NCBI GenBank assembly: GCA_022568135.1
Contig: JADFFQ010000038.1
Span: forward strand, 1-41,264
Length of the DNA stretch: 41,264 nt
Source of the DNA: Planctomycetota bacterium
GTDB lineage: Bacteria > Planctomycetota > Phycisphaerae > Phycisphaerales > SM1A02
Direction of reading: 5' to 3'
How positions within the stretch are numbered: position 1 is the stretch's first letter; each line of letters starts with the position of its first letter. Positions 33,732 to 41,264 of this stretch are shown here, piece by piece. The notes below the pieces were generated by a model. That model saw nothing but the letters and a program-made list of their open reading frames with translations. It did no database searches and was not told where the DNA came from. The position numbers were made by a program, and so were the translations under genes.

Positions 33732-34922
33732 ATGAAACGCACCCGGTACGTTCCCAGCGGTATTCGCCCAGCTGCAATGTTCGGACTCGCGGCGATCAGC
33801 ATCGCCTATGCCGCGCCGCCCGCCCACGCCACACCGCAATTTGCCCGCACGTACAACACCAGCTGTACATCCTGCCACTCGGTCCCTCCCCAGTTGAACA
33901 TCAACGGGATGGCTTTCCTCGCACGTGGCTACCGCATGCCCGCGGCACTCGAGCAAGACAGGATTGCCACGGCCCCGCTGGCGGTTTGGGTTACCGCGCT
34001 TCAGGAAGAACAGATCTCCAGGGATTTCAGCGAGGGTTTCCTGAGCAAGGTGGAGTTGATTAGTGGCGGGCCGATCGGGGATTCCCTGTCCTACTTCGTC
34101 GAGTGGCGAATCGGGAGCCTCCAAACCCGTAGCGATGGGACGTTGCGCGACCGCAGCGGCCGCTTCGAAGACGCCTTCCTCACCTGGCAGATCGACGACC
34201 GCAGTGCGCTCACCATCGGTCAGTATCGCGCTCTGAATCAGGTTGACGTCTCACGGCGGTTGTCGGTCAGCACGCCGGCCCTCTTCGGCACGTCCCTGGC
34301 GGGCGATCCGTCGAGCAACAAGCGTATCGAGTCGCTGCGAGCGTTCTCGCCTGCCGGACGATCGCCGGGCTTTACCTACCAGTTTCAATCAATCGAGGGT
34401 GAATCGCCCAGCGACGGGCTGTTTCACTTTGTGACTCTACCGTTTCCCGGTGAGCTTTCCATTCCGCTGACTACCGAAGCTCGTGATGAGGCGAGCTTCG
34501 AATTGGAAGGGTCACCCAAGGGAGTCTTCCTGGAAACGTTCTACCGTGAGGGGCTCAACTCCATTGGGCTGCACGGTTTTGTCGATGATGACCGCTGGCT
34601 CATGACGGGACTCGGCACACTCAACATCGATGCTCTCCAGATCACGGGCGGGATCGGTGTGGACGAGCAAGAAGGCGCGGCGACCCGCGTCCGTTCCAGT
34701 CTGCAGCTTGAGTATCTCTTGCCTCATAATGATCACGACCGGATCCGGGCCGCCGTCGGTTTTCGAGTGGAACACATCACTAAATCCGGCCGTGCGACGG
34801 CCTACATCCCCTATTTCACGATGAGCGGCCCCAACGAGAGCTATACGTTCTTGCTGAACCTTGAGTACCGGGGTCAAGAAGATAACGAGAGGTTCGTCGC
34901 CGGTTTCTCCGTACTGTTCTAG
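33732..34922 (+). CDS. Cyc2-like outer-membrane fused cytochrome-porin
   Basis: A 396-residue exported protein. After a signal peptide (about 1-34) comes a single c-type heme motif C-T-S-C-H (Cys45, Cys48, His49), set in P-Q-F-A-R-x-x-x-x-x-C-x-x-C-H and followed by L-N-x-x-G-x-x-F-x-x-x-G-Y. The rest (about 90-396) is amphipathic beta-strand sequence ending in V-L-F, as expected for an outer-membrane barrel. This build is that of Cyc2, the fused cytochrome-porin of iron oxidisers, which carries electrons across the outer membrane. Sequence identity with true Cyc2 cannot be measured here. ATG 33732 has GGAGG six bases upstream. It is the last gene of the metal-redox run. Confidence 0.75.
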   Translation: MKRTRYVPSGIRPAAMFGLAAISIAYAAPPAHATPQFARTYNTSCTSCHSVPPQLNINGMAFLARGYRMPAALEQDRIATAPLAVWVTALQEEQISRDFSEGFLSKVELISGGPIGDSLSYFVEWRIGSLQTRSDGTLRDRSGRFEDAFLTWQIDDRSALTIGQYRALNQVDVSRRLSVSTPALFGTSLAGDPSSNKRIESLRAFSPAGRSPGFTYQFQSIEGESPSDGLFHFVTLPFPGELSIPLTTEARDEASFELEGSPKGVFLETFYREGLNSIGLHGFVDDDRWLMTGLGTLNIDALQITGGIGVDEQEGAATRVRSSLQLEYLLPHNDHDRIRAAVGFRVEHITKSGRATAYIPYFTMSGPNESYTFLLNLEYRGQEDNERFVAGFSVLF

Positions 34923-35070
34923 CGCGTCGCAGATGCATCGCCCGTCTTCACCGGCATCACCATGCGGTACTGAGCACCGCTCGCCTCAACTGCCTGACCT
35001 GATCCGTTCGCGCCAAGCGACCGCGTGGCTGACTCGGGGCTCCGAGCAGCGGATCCGCAAGCGATCTTCG

Positions 35071-35099
35071 TTGCGGTGAGGCCCACGTCCGGGTATAGT
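35071..35099 (+). promoter_or_regulatory. Promoter of the small cysteine-rich protein gene
   Basis: TTGCGG (35071-35076) and TATAGT (35094-35099) are separated by 17 bases, a good spacing. The start codon at 35143 lies 43 bases downstream. This shows that the small gene can be expressed apart from the metal-redox run. Confidence 0.55.
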
Positions 35100-35142
35100 G
35101 TTCGCGTCGAGAATCAAGGAATACAACCCGAAGGTGAACCCA

Positions 35143-35478
35143 ATGAAGTACCTGGCAATATTGGCGATCTGCTCGTTGTCGGCGGCTGCAGCATGCGCGC
35201 AGGAAACGCGAACCGCAGAACCTTCAAGCCCGGCGACGTACTCCATGGCGTCGCCGCAGGAAACGACCCTGGAAGTCGGATGCGCGATGTGCATCTACGA
35301 CATGGACGGTGTGGCCGGCTGCCAACCTGCGGTGGTGGTTGACGGTCAGCCGAGGCTCATGACCGGGGTCGATATGGATCTCCACGCATACGGACTGTGC
35401 ACGGCGCCCAAGCAGGCGGTCGTCTCCGGCAGGCTCGAGGGGCAGACCTTCCTGGCCACAAAGGTCGAGGTCAAATAG
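35143..35478 (+). CDS. Small exported cysteine-rich protein (DUF6370-like)
   Basis: A 111-residue protein. The signal peptide (residues 1-19) ends in A-A-A-C-A-Q, which could be a plain signal or a lipobox with Cys18. The mature part holds G-C-A-M-C (Cys47, Cys50), Cys60, His81 and Cys86, the latter in the D-L-H-A-Y-G-L-C stretch. This resembles the small family I know as DUF6370, found in planctomycetes and Bacteroidetes; its function is unknown. The Cys/His set could bind a metal or a cofactor. AAGGTG precedes the ATG at 35143. It is downstream of the metal-redox run but has its own promoter, so a link is possible, not shown. Confidence 0.75.
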   Translation: MKYLAILAICSLSAAAACAQETRTAEPSSPATYSMASPQETTLEVGCAMCIYDMDGVAGCQPAVVVDGQPRLMTGVDMDLHAYGLCTAPKQAVVSGRLEGQTFLATKVEVK

Positions 35479-35526
35479 CGCAATATCGCACGCCGGCACT
35501 CCTGCCGTCGCGGCCGTTGCGAGTGA

Positions 35527-35541
35527 TCCGCCTGTGGCGGA
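35527..35541 (+). terminator. Hairpin after the small exported protein gene
   Basis: A 6-bp GC stem, TCCGCC with GGCGGA, closes on a TGT loop 48 bases after the stop. The T-rich tail is weak (ATTGTGCTT), so it is only a possible terminator. Confidence 0.35.
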
Positions 35542-35590
35542 ATTGTGCTTGGAAGATACCCGCGCGCTCAGGACGTGGCGACTCGCTGCT

Positions 35591-35622
35591 GATGCCTCGA
35601 TGCCTCGATGCCTTGATGCCTT
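35591..35622 (+). repeat. Four tandem copies of an 8-bp unit (GATGCCTC)
   Basis: Units start at 35591, 35599, 35607 and 35615, the last two ending in TT instead of TC. They lie between the convergent genes at 35478 and 35625. Confidence 0.9.
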
Positions 35623-35624
35623 CT

Positions 35625-37049
35625 TCATGGACAGGGGCCCCAGTTGGCGAGGAGTTCGAGCAGGTCGAGGATGCCGACGGCGCCGTCGTTGTCGAAGTCC
35701 GGCGGCCCGCCTGGATCGGTGCCCCAGGCGGCTAGCAGCGAAAGCAGGTCGAGAATGCCGACGTTGCCATCGCCGTCGAGGTCGGCGGGGCATAAGCAGG
35801 CGGCGAGGTCGTAGATGTAGGTCGCACCCGCTTGGTGGTCCTCGCCGTGGGCGCCGATCACCACGGTATTGCCCTCAATCGCCACGGACCGGCCGAAGAA
35901 GTTCAACCAGGGGTTGGGCTCGGGAAGCAACTGCTGCTGCTGGACCCATTGTGAACTCTTAGGATCGAAGCGAAAGATGTAGGCCGCGCCGGATTCGATC
36001 CCCCCCGCGTCGCTGACCCACGCCCCGATCACCGCGGTGTCGCCGTCGATGGCGACGGCCCGGCCGAACTGGTCCGCCCCGGTAGGGTCAGAGGCAACCA
36101 GCTTCTGCTCCTGGACCCATGCCACCGTCTGCGGGTCGAACCGAAACACATAGGCCGAGCCGGCGCCGTCCAGGCGAGCGCCGATCAGAACCGTCTCGCC
36201 GCTGATGGAAACTGAAACTCCGAACTCGTCACCCTCCGCGCCGTCGGAGGCGAGGAGCTTCTGCTCCTCGACCCAGGTCCGCCGTAGCGGATCGTAGCGG
36301 AACACGTACGCCGAGCCGGAGACCGTTCCGTTGTCGTCGTCTCCGTTTGCCCCGATGACGACGAGATCGCCCGAGACGGCGACGGAGGTGCCGAAGAAGT
36401 CACCCGCAGCGCCATCGGAGGCGAGCAGCTTTTGCTCTTCGATCCAACGGGACATCTTGGGATCGAAGCGGAACACGTAGGCCGAGCCTGATTGCGGCCC
36501 TTTGTCATCATCCAACACAGCACCGATCACGGCCACGTCGCCGCTGATCGAAACAGACGCCCCGAAGCCGTCTTGCCACATACCGTCCGAAGCGAACAAC
36601 TCTTCATCCTCGGTCCAACTGGACCCGTTGAAGCGAAAGACAAATGCCGAGCCGGTGCCGGGGGCCTGAGCATCAACATGGCCAGGAGCCCCAATCAGGG
36701 CAGTCTCCCCTTCCATCGCTATCGCGTAGCCGAACACGTCGTCGCTGGCGCCGTCGGAGGCCAGTAACTTTTGGACCTCAACCCATTCTGATTTCGGCGG
36801 ACCTGAACGCACACGAAAGACGTACACAGCCCCGGCTTGGGTGCCCAGCTCGCTGTCCCACTCGGCGCCGACAAGGGCAGTATCGCCAAAGACCGCCACA
36901 GAAAAGCCGAAGGATTCAAAAACCCCGCTATCCGAGGCGGTGACCCTGACCGCTTCGCACGCGGTCTGCGAGAACGACGGATTGGCCGCGACGAGCACGA
37001 AGATGCCGCTGGCGAAGATGGTCGTCAACGATCGAAGCGCGTGGTTCAT
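35625..37049 (-). CDS. Secreted FG-GAP repeat protein with dockerin-like C-terminal tag
   Basis: A 474-residue exported protein. The signal peptide runs from Met at 37049 to about residue 27 (A-N-P-S-F-S-Q). The body is seven repeats of about 50 residues of the FG-GAP type, each built as A-S-D-G-x4-F-G-x-x-V-x-x-x-G-D-x-x-x-I-G-A with later Y-V-F-R-F, probably a beta-propeller. The C-terminus has two EF-hand-like loops, D-L-D-G-D-G-N-V-G-I-L-D-L-L and D-F-D-N-D-G-A-V-G-I-L-D-L-L, each followed by A-x-W-G. This resembles the dockerin-like tags of Phycisphaerae surface proteins, perhaps for anchoring or sorting. The in-frame upstream 35 codons are not used because they precede the signal peptide. 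Confidence 0.82.
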   Translation of the reverse strand: MNHALRSLTTIFASGIFVLVAANPSFSQTACEAVRVTASDSGVFESFGFSVAVFGDTALVGAEWDSELGTQAGAVYVFRVRSGPPKSEWVEVQKLLASDGASDDVFGYAIAMEGETALIGAPGHVDAQAPGTGSAFVFRFNGSSWTEDEELFASDGMWQDGFGASVSISGDVAVIGAVLDDDKGPQSGSAYVFRFDPKMSRWIEEQKLLASDGAAGDFFGTSVAVSGDLVVIGANGDDDNGTVSGSAYVFRYDPLRRTWVEEQKLLASDGAEGDEFGVSVSISGETVLIGARLDGAGSAYVFRFDPQTVAWVQEQKLVASDPTGADQFGRAVAIDGDTAVIGAWVSDAGGIESGAAYIFRFDPKSSQWVQQQQLLPEPNPWLNFFGRSVAIEGNTVVIGAHGEDHQAGATYIYDLAACLCPADLDGDGNVGILDLLSLLAAWGTDPGGPPDFDNDGAVGILDLLELLANWGPCP

Positions 37050-37400
37050 CTCGGGGTATCCCTGCCGTGAATTATGCCCTGCATCTTCGGTCCCGGCAAG
37101 GGTTTTCCTAAAGCGGATTCCCTCGGCAGCCGCCACAGCCAGCCCTTTCCCCAAAAAGGGGACAATATTCTGAGGTGGGTTCCAAGTCGTTGCCTTGTCT
37201 ACCTTTATTGTGCTGTCTGAAGGATGCTAGCGCCGCAGGGATCGCGCTCGGCGCAACTGTGCGTTTCCGGGGGCTTATCCGGGCTTATCTCGCGCTAAGT
37301 CCGCGCTTCGGAGGCGCATCGAGCCGTAAGTTCGACCAACTCGTGCGCGCCGGCGCGACCTCATCCCGCCGTGCGCGCAAACAAGTGATGCGCCGCGCAC
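37050..37400. other. Intergenic stretch with a short tandem repeat
   Basis: This lies between two minus-strand secreted-protein genes. It has a perfect small palindrome, CCCCAAAAAGGGG near 37150, and a tandem 10-bp repeat, GGGCTTATC(C), at 37271-37290. I see no gene. It should hold the promoter of the FG-GAP protein gene, which I could not place. Confidence 0.5.
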
Positions 37401-38939
37401 CTACGGGATGCAGGTGCCGCATGGGTTGCCGCCGGCGACGGAGCACCACTCGGCCAGCAGCTTCGCCAGGTCGAACGCATCCACGCAACCATCGGGAGCG
37501 TTGCCCGCACCGGAGATGTCCACAAGGCAGAGATTCGCGGGGTTGCAGTTCTCGCACGGCGGGCTCGGGGGGTTCGGATCGTTGACGGCGGAGCACCACG
37601 CCGCAAGCATGGCCCCGAGGTCGAACGCGTCAACGCATCCGTCAGGCACGCTCAGTGGCCCGGTGATGTCGGGGCTCAATGTGCGGGCGGTCGGGCCGAC
37701 CGCATGAGCGGGCACCAACGCCGGCGTGCCCGGCTTGAACAAGCCGATCTCTACGGTCACCGACGTCGGCGGCGAGTCCGCATCGAAGCGATAGTTATAC
37801 ATCGTGCCCCACCGCAGCGCGTTGGCGTTGGGGTTGAAGGTGAAGTCATCGGTTGACCAGCTCACGTCACCGCCGCCCACGGTCACCGGCCAATCGGCGC
37901 CGTCGTAGGGTTCACCGCTGTGATAGAAGACGTCGTGGAATCCTTCGTTGGTCACGGTCACGCAGGCAGGGATCGGCACGGAGAACGAACCCGCAGCTCG
38001 ATCCGAGTTCATGTTGTGCAGGGCGTACTCATAGTGCCAGGTCCCGTCGCCGTTATCAGTGGCTTTGTAGCCGAGGATGAACCGGCCGTCGTTGGCGACG
38101 TTGATATTGACGAGGCCCACGCTCGGGTCCTGATCCTGCCAGGCCTGGATGGCGGGGTCCTGCTGATGGGTGGACCCGGTGGTAGAGAGATTCCAGATGC
38201 CGCCGGAGAGGCTCCCGACGGACGCCGGGCGGTAGGAGTTGTTGTTGTTGGCGGTGACGGTACCCGCGTCGTCCGGCGTGATGTAGTGCGCCTCGACGAA
38301 GTACTGCGCGCCGGGGTTCAGCGCCGGATCGACATCGTTGATCGCCACCAGCATGCGGCCGGCCAGCGTGGAGTTTCCGGTCGGCAAGGAGTGCGGCCAG
38401 GGGAACGCACCGGTGACGGGGTTGACCTCAAAGCGGGGGCCGAGCAACGTCTGGAAGCCGTTCAGGCCGGCGCCGTAGGTGTCAGCGCAGCCAACGCCGA
38501 GCCAGTCGCAGCCAGCGGCGTTGACGCATGACCCACAGCTGGGTGCATCGGCAGCGCAGAAGCCGTGCTTCAGCCAGCTCATGCCGATCTGCTCGAACCG
38601 GCCGTCCTTGAGCCGAAAAATGTTCTGGGCGATCACGGGATGCTGGTTGGCAAATGCACCGGTATCGCGCCAGGACAACAGCACACCACCGGTGCTGTTG
38701 TTTTGAGCAGTCGTGCCGATGGCGTAGGCGGAGATACCACCGACCGTGCCGTATTCCGCTATTCCTGAGACGATGCACACGATGAGGTCGGCCGTGCCGA
38801 CTCCGGCGACGCCGCCCGGATCAGCGAAGCGCGCAGTCCTGCTCGCTTCCCGGTGCGGTTGGGCGCCCGCGTACATTTGACCGACGAGAACCGCGATCCC
38901 GGCCAGACCGGCCACTGTCAAGATGACTCCAGATTTCAT
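37401..38939 (-). CDS. Secreted protein with duplicated Cys-rich dockerin-like C-terminus
   Basis: A 512-residue exported protein. Met at 38939 (GGAG seven bases upstream) begins a signal peptide to about residue 27. The body (about 28-390) has no match I recognise; it contains Cys-rich stretches (C-A-A-D-A-P-S-C-G-S-C) and aromatic strands, suggesting a beta-rich disulfide-linked fold. The C-terminus carries two tags, P-D-G-C-V-D-A-F-D-L-G-A-M-L-A-A-W-C and P-D-G-C-V-D-A-F-D-L-A-K-L-L-A-E-W-C, each a variant of the planctomycete D-x-D-G-x-V-x-x-x-D-L tag in which Cys replaces some residues. The 3' end of the gene is duplicated at 39040-39135. Confidence 0.78.
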   Translation of the reverse strand: MKSGVILTVAGLAGIAVLVGQMYAGAQPHREASRTARFADPGGVAGVGTADLIVCIVSGIAEYGTVGGISAYAIGTTAQNNSTGGVLLSWRDTGAFANQHPVIAQNIFRLKDGRFEQIGMSWLKHGFCAADAPSCGSCVNAAGCDWLGVGCADTYGAGLNGFQTLLGPRFEVNPVTGAFPWPHSLPTGNSTLAGRMLVAINDVDPALNPGAQYFVEAHYITPDDAGTVTANNNNSYRPASVGSLSGGIWNLSTTGSTHQQDPAIQAWQDQDPSVGLVNINVANDGRFILGYKATDNGDGTWHYEYALHNMNSDRAAGSFSVPIPACVTVTNEGFHDVFYHSGEPYDGADWPVTVGGGDVSWSTDDFTFNPNANALRWGTMYNYRFDADSPPTSVTVEIGLFKPGTPALVPAHAVGPTARTLSPDITGPLSVPDGCVDAFDLGAMLAAWCSAVNDPNPPSPPCENCNPANLCLVDISGAGNAPDGCVDAFDLAKLLAEWCSVAGGNPCGTCIP

Positions 38940-39039
38940 TGAAATGCTCCTTCTGGCGCTTTGAGCTTCTTTCCCTGTCATGGTACGCGCAACTGACGCG
39001 CGCGGGCCGTCAAATCGCTACACTTGAGCCGCAAAGGCT

Positions 39040-39135
39040 CTAGAAGCAGGTGCCGCATGGATTGCCGCCGGCGACGGAGCACCACTCGGCCAGCAGCTTC
39101 GCCAGGTCGAACGCGTCCACGCAACCGTCCGGCAC
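39040..39135 (-). pseudogene. Remnant of a tagged secreted-protein gene
   Basis: On the minus strand this reads P-D-G-C-V-D-A-F-D-L-A-K-L-L-A-E-W-C and then G-G-N-P-C-G-T-C-F-stop. It matches the 3' end of the gene at 37401-38939: 81 bases (37410-37490 against 39046-39126) differ at only two positions. There is no 5' part and no start, so it is a leftover of a duplicated or deleted gene. Confidence 0.75.
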
Positions 39136-39148
39136 AGAAGATTGAAAC

Positions 39149-39224
39149 ACGGAGAGCCACGGAGAACCACGTAGATAAAGAAAGGATTGCGAATCCTCAA
39201 GCCCCAAGCCTCAGGCCTCAAGCC
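39149..39224 (+). repeat. Short repeats: ACGGAGAGCC/ACGGAGAACC, a hairpin, and CCTCAAG units
   Basis: Two 10-bp copies, 39149-39158 and 39159-39168, differ at one base and are followed by a third partial ACG. A small hairpin GGATT-GCG-AATCC is at 39184-39196. Then come three to four copies of CCTCAAG/CCCCAAG up to 39224. On the opposite strand the first unit reads like the CTCTGTG/CTCTGCG units seen at 3300, 3741 and 7691. Confidence 0.6.
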
Positions 39225-39408
39225 TTCTAATCACGCTTCGGCCGATCCTCAAATGCACTCATGGCGGGATTGTGAACGAAGCGCGGCCGTGGCGTAGTCG
39301 TTCTTAGGGCCTCGCAAGGGCTACTTCTTGCGAACTGAAGCGTTCAATTTGTCAGTTGGATCCCCTCGATTCTCCAACTGGAGGTACCAACGCATCACAC
39401 ATGTGAGT

Positions 39409-39909
39409 TCAATGTCTACGGTGGTCACCCTCAATTACTGACCAGAAGGCATCGAAGAGCGCTAGTTTGGCTTCGTCGGGAGTGTCGTATGACGCCGACG
39501 AGAAGTTCCCGTCAATCGAGAACTTCCACCGACCAGGCTGGAACTTGTTGGGGAATACGACCAAGTTATGCCCTTCGGCGTTGATATAGTGATTCCCCTT
39601 GGCCGATGTCCTCCATTTTCGGCTGAGCCATTTGGCTCGTCGTGCCGCTCGGTTTCGAAACGTCGCCTCACGGCGCTGTGCACCTTCGTAGTCCTCCTCC
39701 ATCTTGCCTGCACAGATACACCCAACGTCTAGCGTCCCGTACTCGTCATGTTCCATGGTATGAACAAAACGGATTTCTGTCTTACCACACATTTCACAGG
39801 TGGCGTAGACGGCTTCTTCCGCAGAAGAGCCGCCCTCACGCACGTCATAGATGTTTACGCACCGCCAGCCCTTGTGAGGTACGCCAGGTTTGTTCCAGAG
39901 ACTAGTCAC
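39409..39909 (-). CDS. Hypothetical protein with a zinc-ribbon-like Cys set
   Basis: A 166-residue soluble protein. Two Cys pairs, C-E-M-C (Cys38, Cys41) and C-I-C (Cys64, Cys66), could bind zinc. A charged helix follows (Y-E-G-A-Q-R-R-E-A-T-F-R-N-R-A-A-R-R), then a second domain with G-N-H-Y-I-N-A-E-G-H-N-L-V-V-F. I have a general impression that similar proteins occur in genomic islands, but no function is known to me. Base composition is more AT-rich than in the rest of the window, so transfer is likely. It lies just upstream, on the minus strand, of nothing recognisable, and next to a kinase gene. Confidence 0.65.
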   Translation of the reverse strand: MTSLWNKPGVPHKGWRCVNIYDVREGGSSAEEAVYATCEMCGKTEIRFVHTMEHDEYGTLDVGCICAGKMEEDYEGAQRREATFRNRAARRAKWLSRKWRTSAKGNHYINAEGHNLVVFPNKFQPGRWKFSIDGNFSSASYDTPDEAKLALFDAFWSVIEGDHRRH

Positions 39910-39971
39910 TACATGGACCGTCCTGCGCCGACGCCATTTCGCGCAACCGAATAAACACCCGGGGCAGAAAA

Positions 39972-40024
39972 GGTGTCAGGATGAATTGTTCGAACGGTCG
40001 CGGTTTAGATTATCAACCTGACAC
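39972..40024. repeat. Inverted repeat GTGTCAGG/CCTGACAC
   Basis: The two 8-bp arms (39973-39980 and 40017-40024) are separated by 36 bases. They sit in the gap between the zinc-ribbon and kinase genes. Such GTGTCAGG ends are seen in some IS200- or REP-type elements, but no transposase is present here. Confidence 0.35.
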
Positions 40025-40034
40025 ATTCTCCTTC

Positions 40035-41264
40035 CTATAGCCTCTGTACGATCGCGTCACGCAGCACATCCATCGCGCTATTTAGACTGGCTTGAAAGTC
40101 GTCGATCGCAATCTGTTTGTCAGGAACGGCAAGGCCATTCCACCAGCACACGTTCTCCCATTCGCCAACTTGGGCAAATGTAGTTTCTCGAGGATTAGTC
40201 GTAGTGGCCCCAAGTGAAACGCGAAACAAACCGCATTCAGTGCCACTCGCGAATACTTTGTAGACAAAGGCGCGAATGAAAGGGCGTGCCTTGTGCTTTA
40301 GATCAACCCGATAAGACGGCACTGCAACCGCATCAACATCTGGAGGGTCCTTTATTGGAGCTTGAAGTTTGTAAGCCTCGCTGTTCGGGGTTACCTCAAA
40401 CGGATCGATCTTATGGCGCCAGCTCCGAAACTCCATTGTAATTGCGTCAATCACTGGCTTGGCACACTCAGCAAACCTCGATAGTTGCGATGTGCGATCC
40501 GACTTCAGGATATCCCTGCCTAGCTGCTTAGCAAAATCTGACGGGCTCATGCGCGGCTTTTCTGCCCGTGGCTTTGCCACTCCCTCTAATCTCCCGATGA
40601 GTGCGCCAACCGTCTGAAATCGATCATCTAGCTCTGGTGCGAGACCGCGATCAAGAAGTGCCTCGAGTGCCTCGGCTTGCGCCTTGTCCTTCACTTTTTG
40701 TCGCACGGAACCACCGGACCGTCGATGAGGAGCTGGTTGCAGGAGAGCCGGCGGCTGGGCGGTTATGCAGTAGTACAGAACTCCGCAAATGGCCGCAAGA
40801 TCGGATCGTGGATCGCGACGATCGCCTCCCGGTATCCTTCGCTCGGGAAGCGTGAGGAATGGACTTTCAATCGTCTCGCTATGCTTGGTCAGCTGTGTCT
40901 CTTCCTCCTCATTAAAGGAAAGACCGTAGTCAACAATTACGACGTCGGGAGGCTCAAGAGAGCGAAGGATGATATTCTCCGGTTTGAGATCACGGTGATG
41001 TATACCCTCAGCAATTCCAATCTCGATTGTCTGGCATAAATCACGCGCGATTGCAAGGGAGCTTTCGAGCGAAAGACCGCCCGCGTCCGTAACAACCCTA
41101 GCCAGTTCATCTCCTTTGATGAGATCCATAACGAAAAACAATCTATGGCTAAGGTTCTCGAACTGTTGCGTGTTGTCGTCGATGACTTGCGGAACTTTGG
41201 CTCCCGCTTGATGCAAAGTCCGTAGGTACACGACCTCTCGGGCCATTCGCCTTCGCGCCTGGTC
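40035..41264 (-). CDS. Serine/threonine protein kinase, N-terminus outside the window
   Basis: A Hanks-type kinase open to the end of the window, with about 409 residues visible. It begins within the C-helix (R-R-R-M-A-R-E-V), and the glycine loop and ATP lysine are outside the window. Counting from Met at 41246, the catalytic loop is H-R-D-L-K-P-E-N (residues 84-91), with Asp86 and Lys88 present. The magnesium loop is D-Y-G instead of D-F-G (from Asp106), and the P+1 region has L-P-E-R-R. A C-terminal part of about 180 residues has no known match. No membrane segment is visible. With the zinc-ribbon gene it forms a lower-GC stretch, perhaps an island. Confidence 0.8.
   Translation of the reverse strand, partial: DQARRRMAREVVYLRTLHQAGAKVPQVIDDNTQQFENLSHRLFFVMDLIKGDELARVVTDAGGLSLESSLAIARDLCQTIEIGIAEGIHHRDLKPENIILRSLEPPDVVIVDYGLSFNEEEETQLTKHSETIESPFLTLPERRIPGGDRRDPRSDLAAICGVLYYCITAQPPALLQPAPHRRSGGSVRQKVKDKAQAEALEALLDRGLAPELDDRFQTVGALIGRLEGVAKPRAEKPRMSPSDFAKQLGRDILKSDRTSQLSRFAECAKPVIDAITMEFRSWRHKIDPFEVTPNSEAYKLQAPIKDPPDVDAVAVPSYRVDLKHKARPFIRAFVYKVFASGTECGLFRVSLGATTTNPRETTFAQVGEWENVCWWNGLAVPDKQIAIDDFQASLNSAMDVLRDAIVQRL

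Overview
The window looks like a chromosomal stretch of a high-GC planctomycete, most likely of the Phycisphaerae type. The clearest clue is the C-terminus of two secreted proteins (35625-37049 and 37401-38939, minus strand): a short EF-hand/dockerin-like tag of the form D-x-D-G-D-G-x-V-G-x-x-D-L-L-x-L-L-A-x-W-G, which is typical of that group. Single-gene placement is inference; no rRNA gene is present.

Layout. (1) 1-5.1 kb: a lipoprotein gene, then a pyruvate dehydrogenase operon (E1 alpha, E1 beta, E2). A 471-bp cassette bounded by 30-bp inverted repeats and carrying a GxxExxY-family nuclease-like gene sits between E1 beta and E2. (2) 5.1-12.3 kb, plus strand: a small protein overlapping a nucleotidyltransferase (possible toxin-antitoxin-like pair), a nucleotide-sugar dehydrogenase, an AT-rich orphan, a metallo-hydrolase, a frameshifted methyltransferase-glycosyltransferase fusion, a methyltransferase and a polytopic membrane protein. 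(3) 12.4-26.3 kb, minus strand: a long polysaccharide cluster with an ABC exporter (Wzm/Wzt type), four GT2 glycosyltransferases, two CgeB-like glycosyltransferases, a GT4, a sulfotransferase, several methyltransferases and GDP-mannose dehydratase. A divergent GDP-fucose-synthase-like gene follows. Together these suggest an exported, methylated and probably sulfated polysaccharide containing 6-deoxyhexose. (4) 27.5-29.4 kb: a decayed flavin reductase, another GT4 and a tRNA-Leu(UAA). (5) 29.7-35.5 kb, plus strand: the most unusual part. An MntR-like regulator with a palindrome over its own promoter leads a run encoding a Tat-exported two-domain multicopper oxidase fused to a peroxiredoxin, a ZIP metal transporter with an extra extracytoplasmic domain, a cupredoxin, and a Cyc2-like protein (one CxxCH heme motif followed by an outer-membrane barrel). 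A small cysteine-rich exported protein follows from its own promoter. I read this as a metal-responsive envelope redox system. (6) 35.6-41.3 kb, minus strand: two secreted tagged proteins, a decayed copy of the tag, repeats, a zinc-ribbon-like protein and a Ser/Thr kinase cut by the window edge.

Three places (about 8800, 26240 and 27805) each look like the loss of one base from a short homopolymer run. Either the assembly has indel errors or several genes here are really decaying; the flavin reductase also has an in-frame stop, so that one is probably a true pseudogene.
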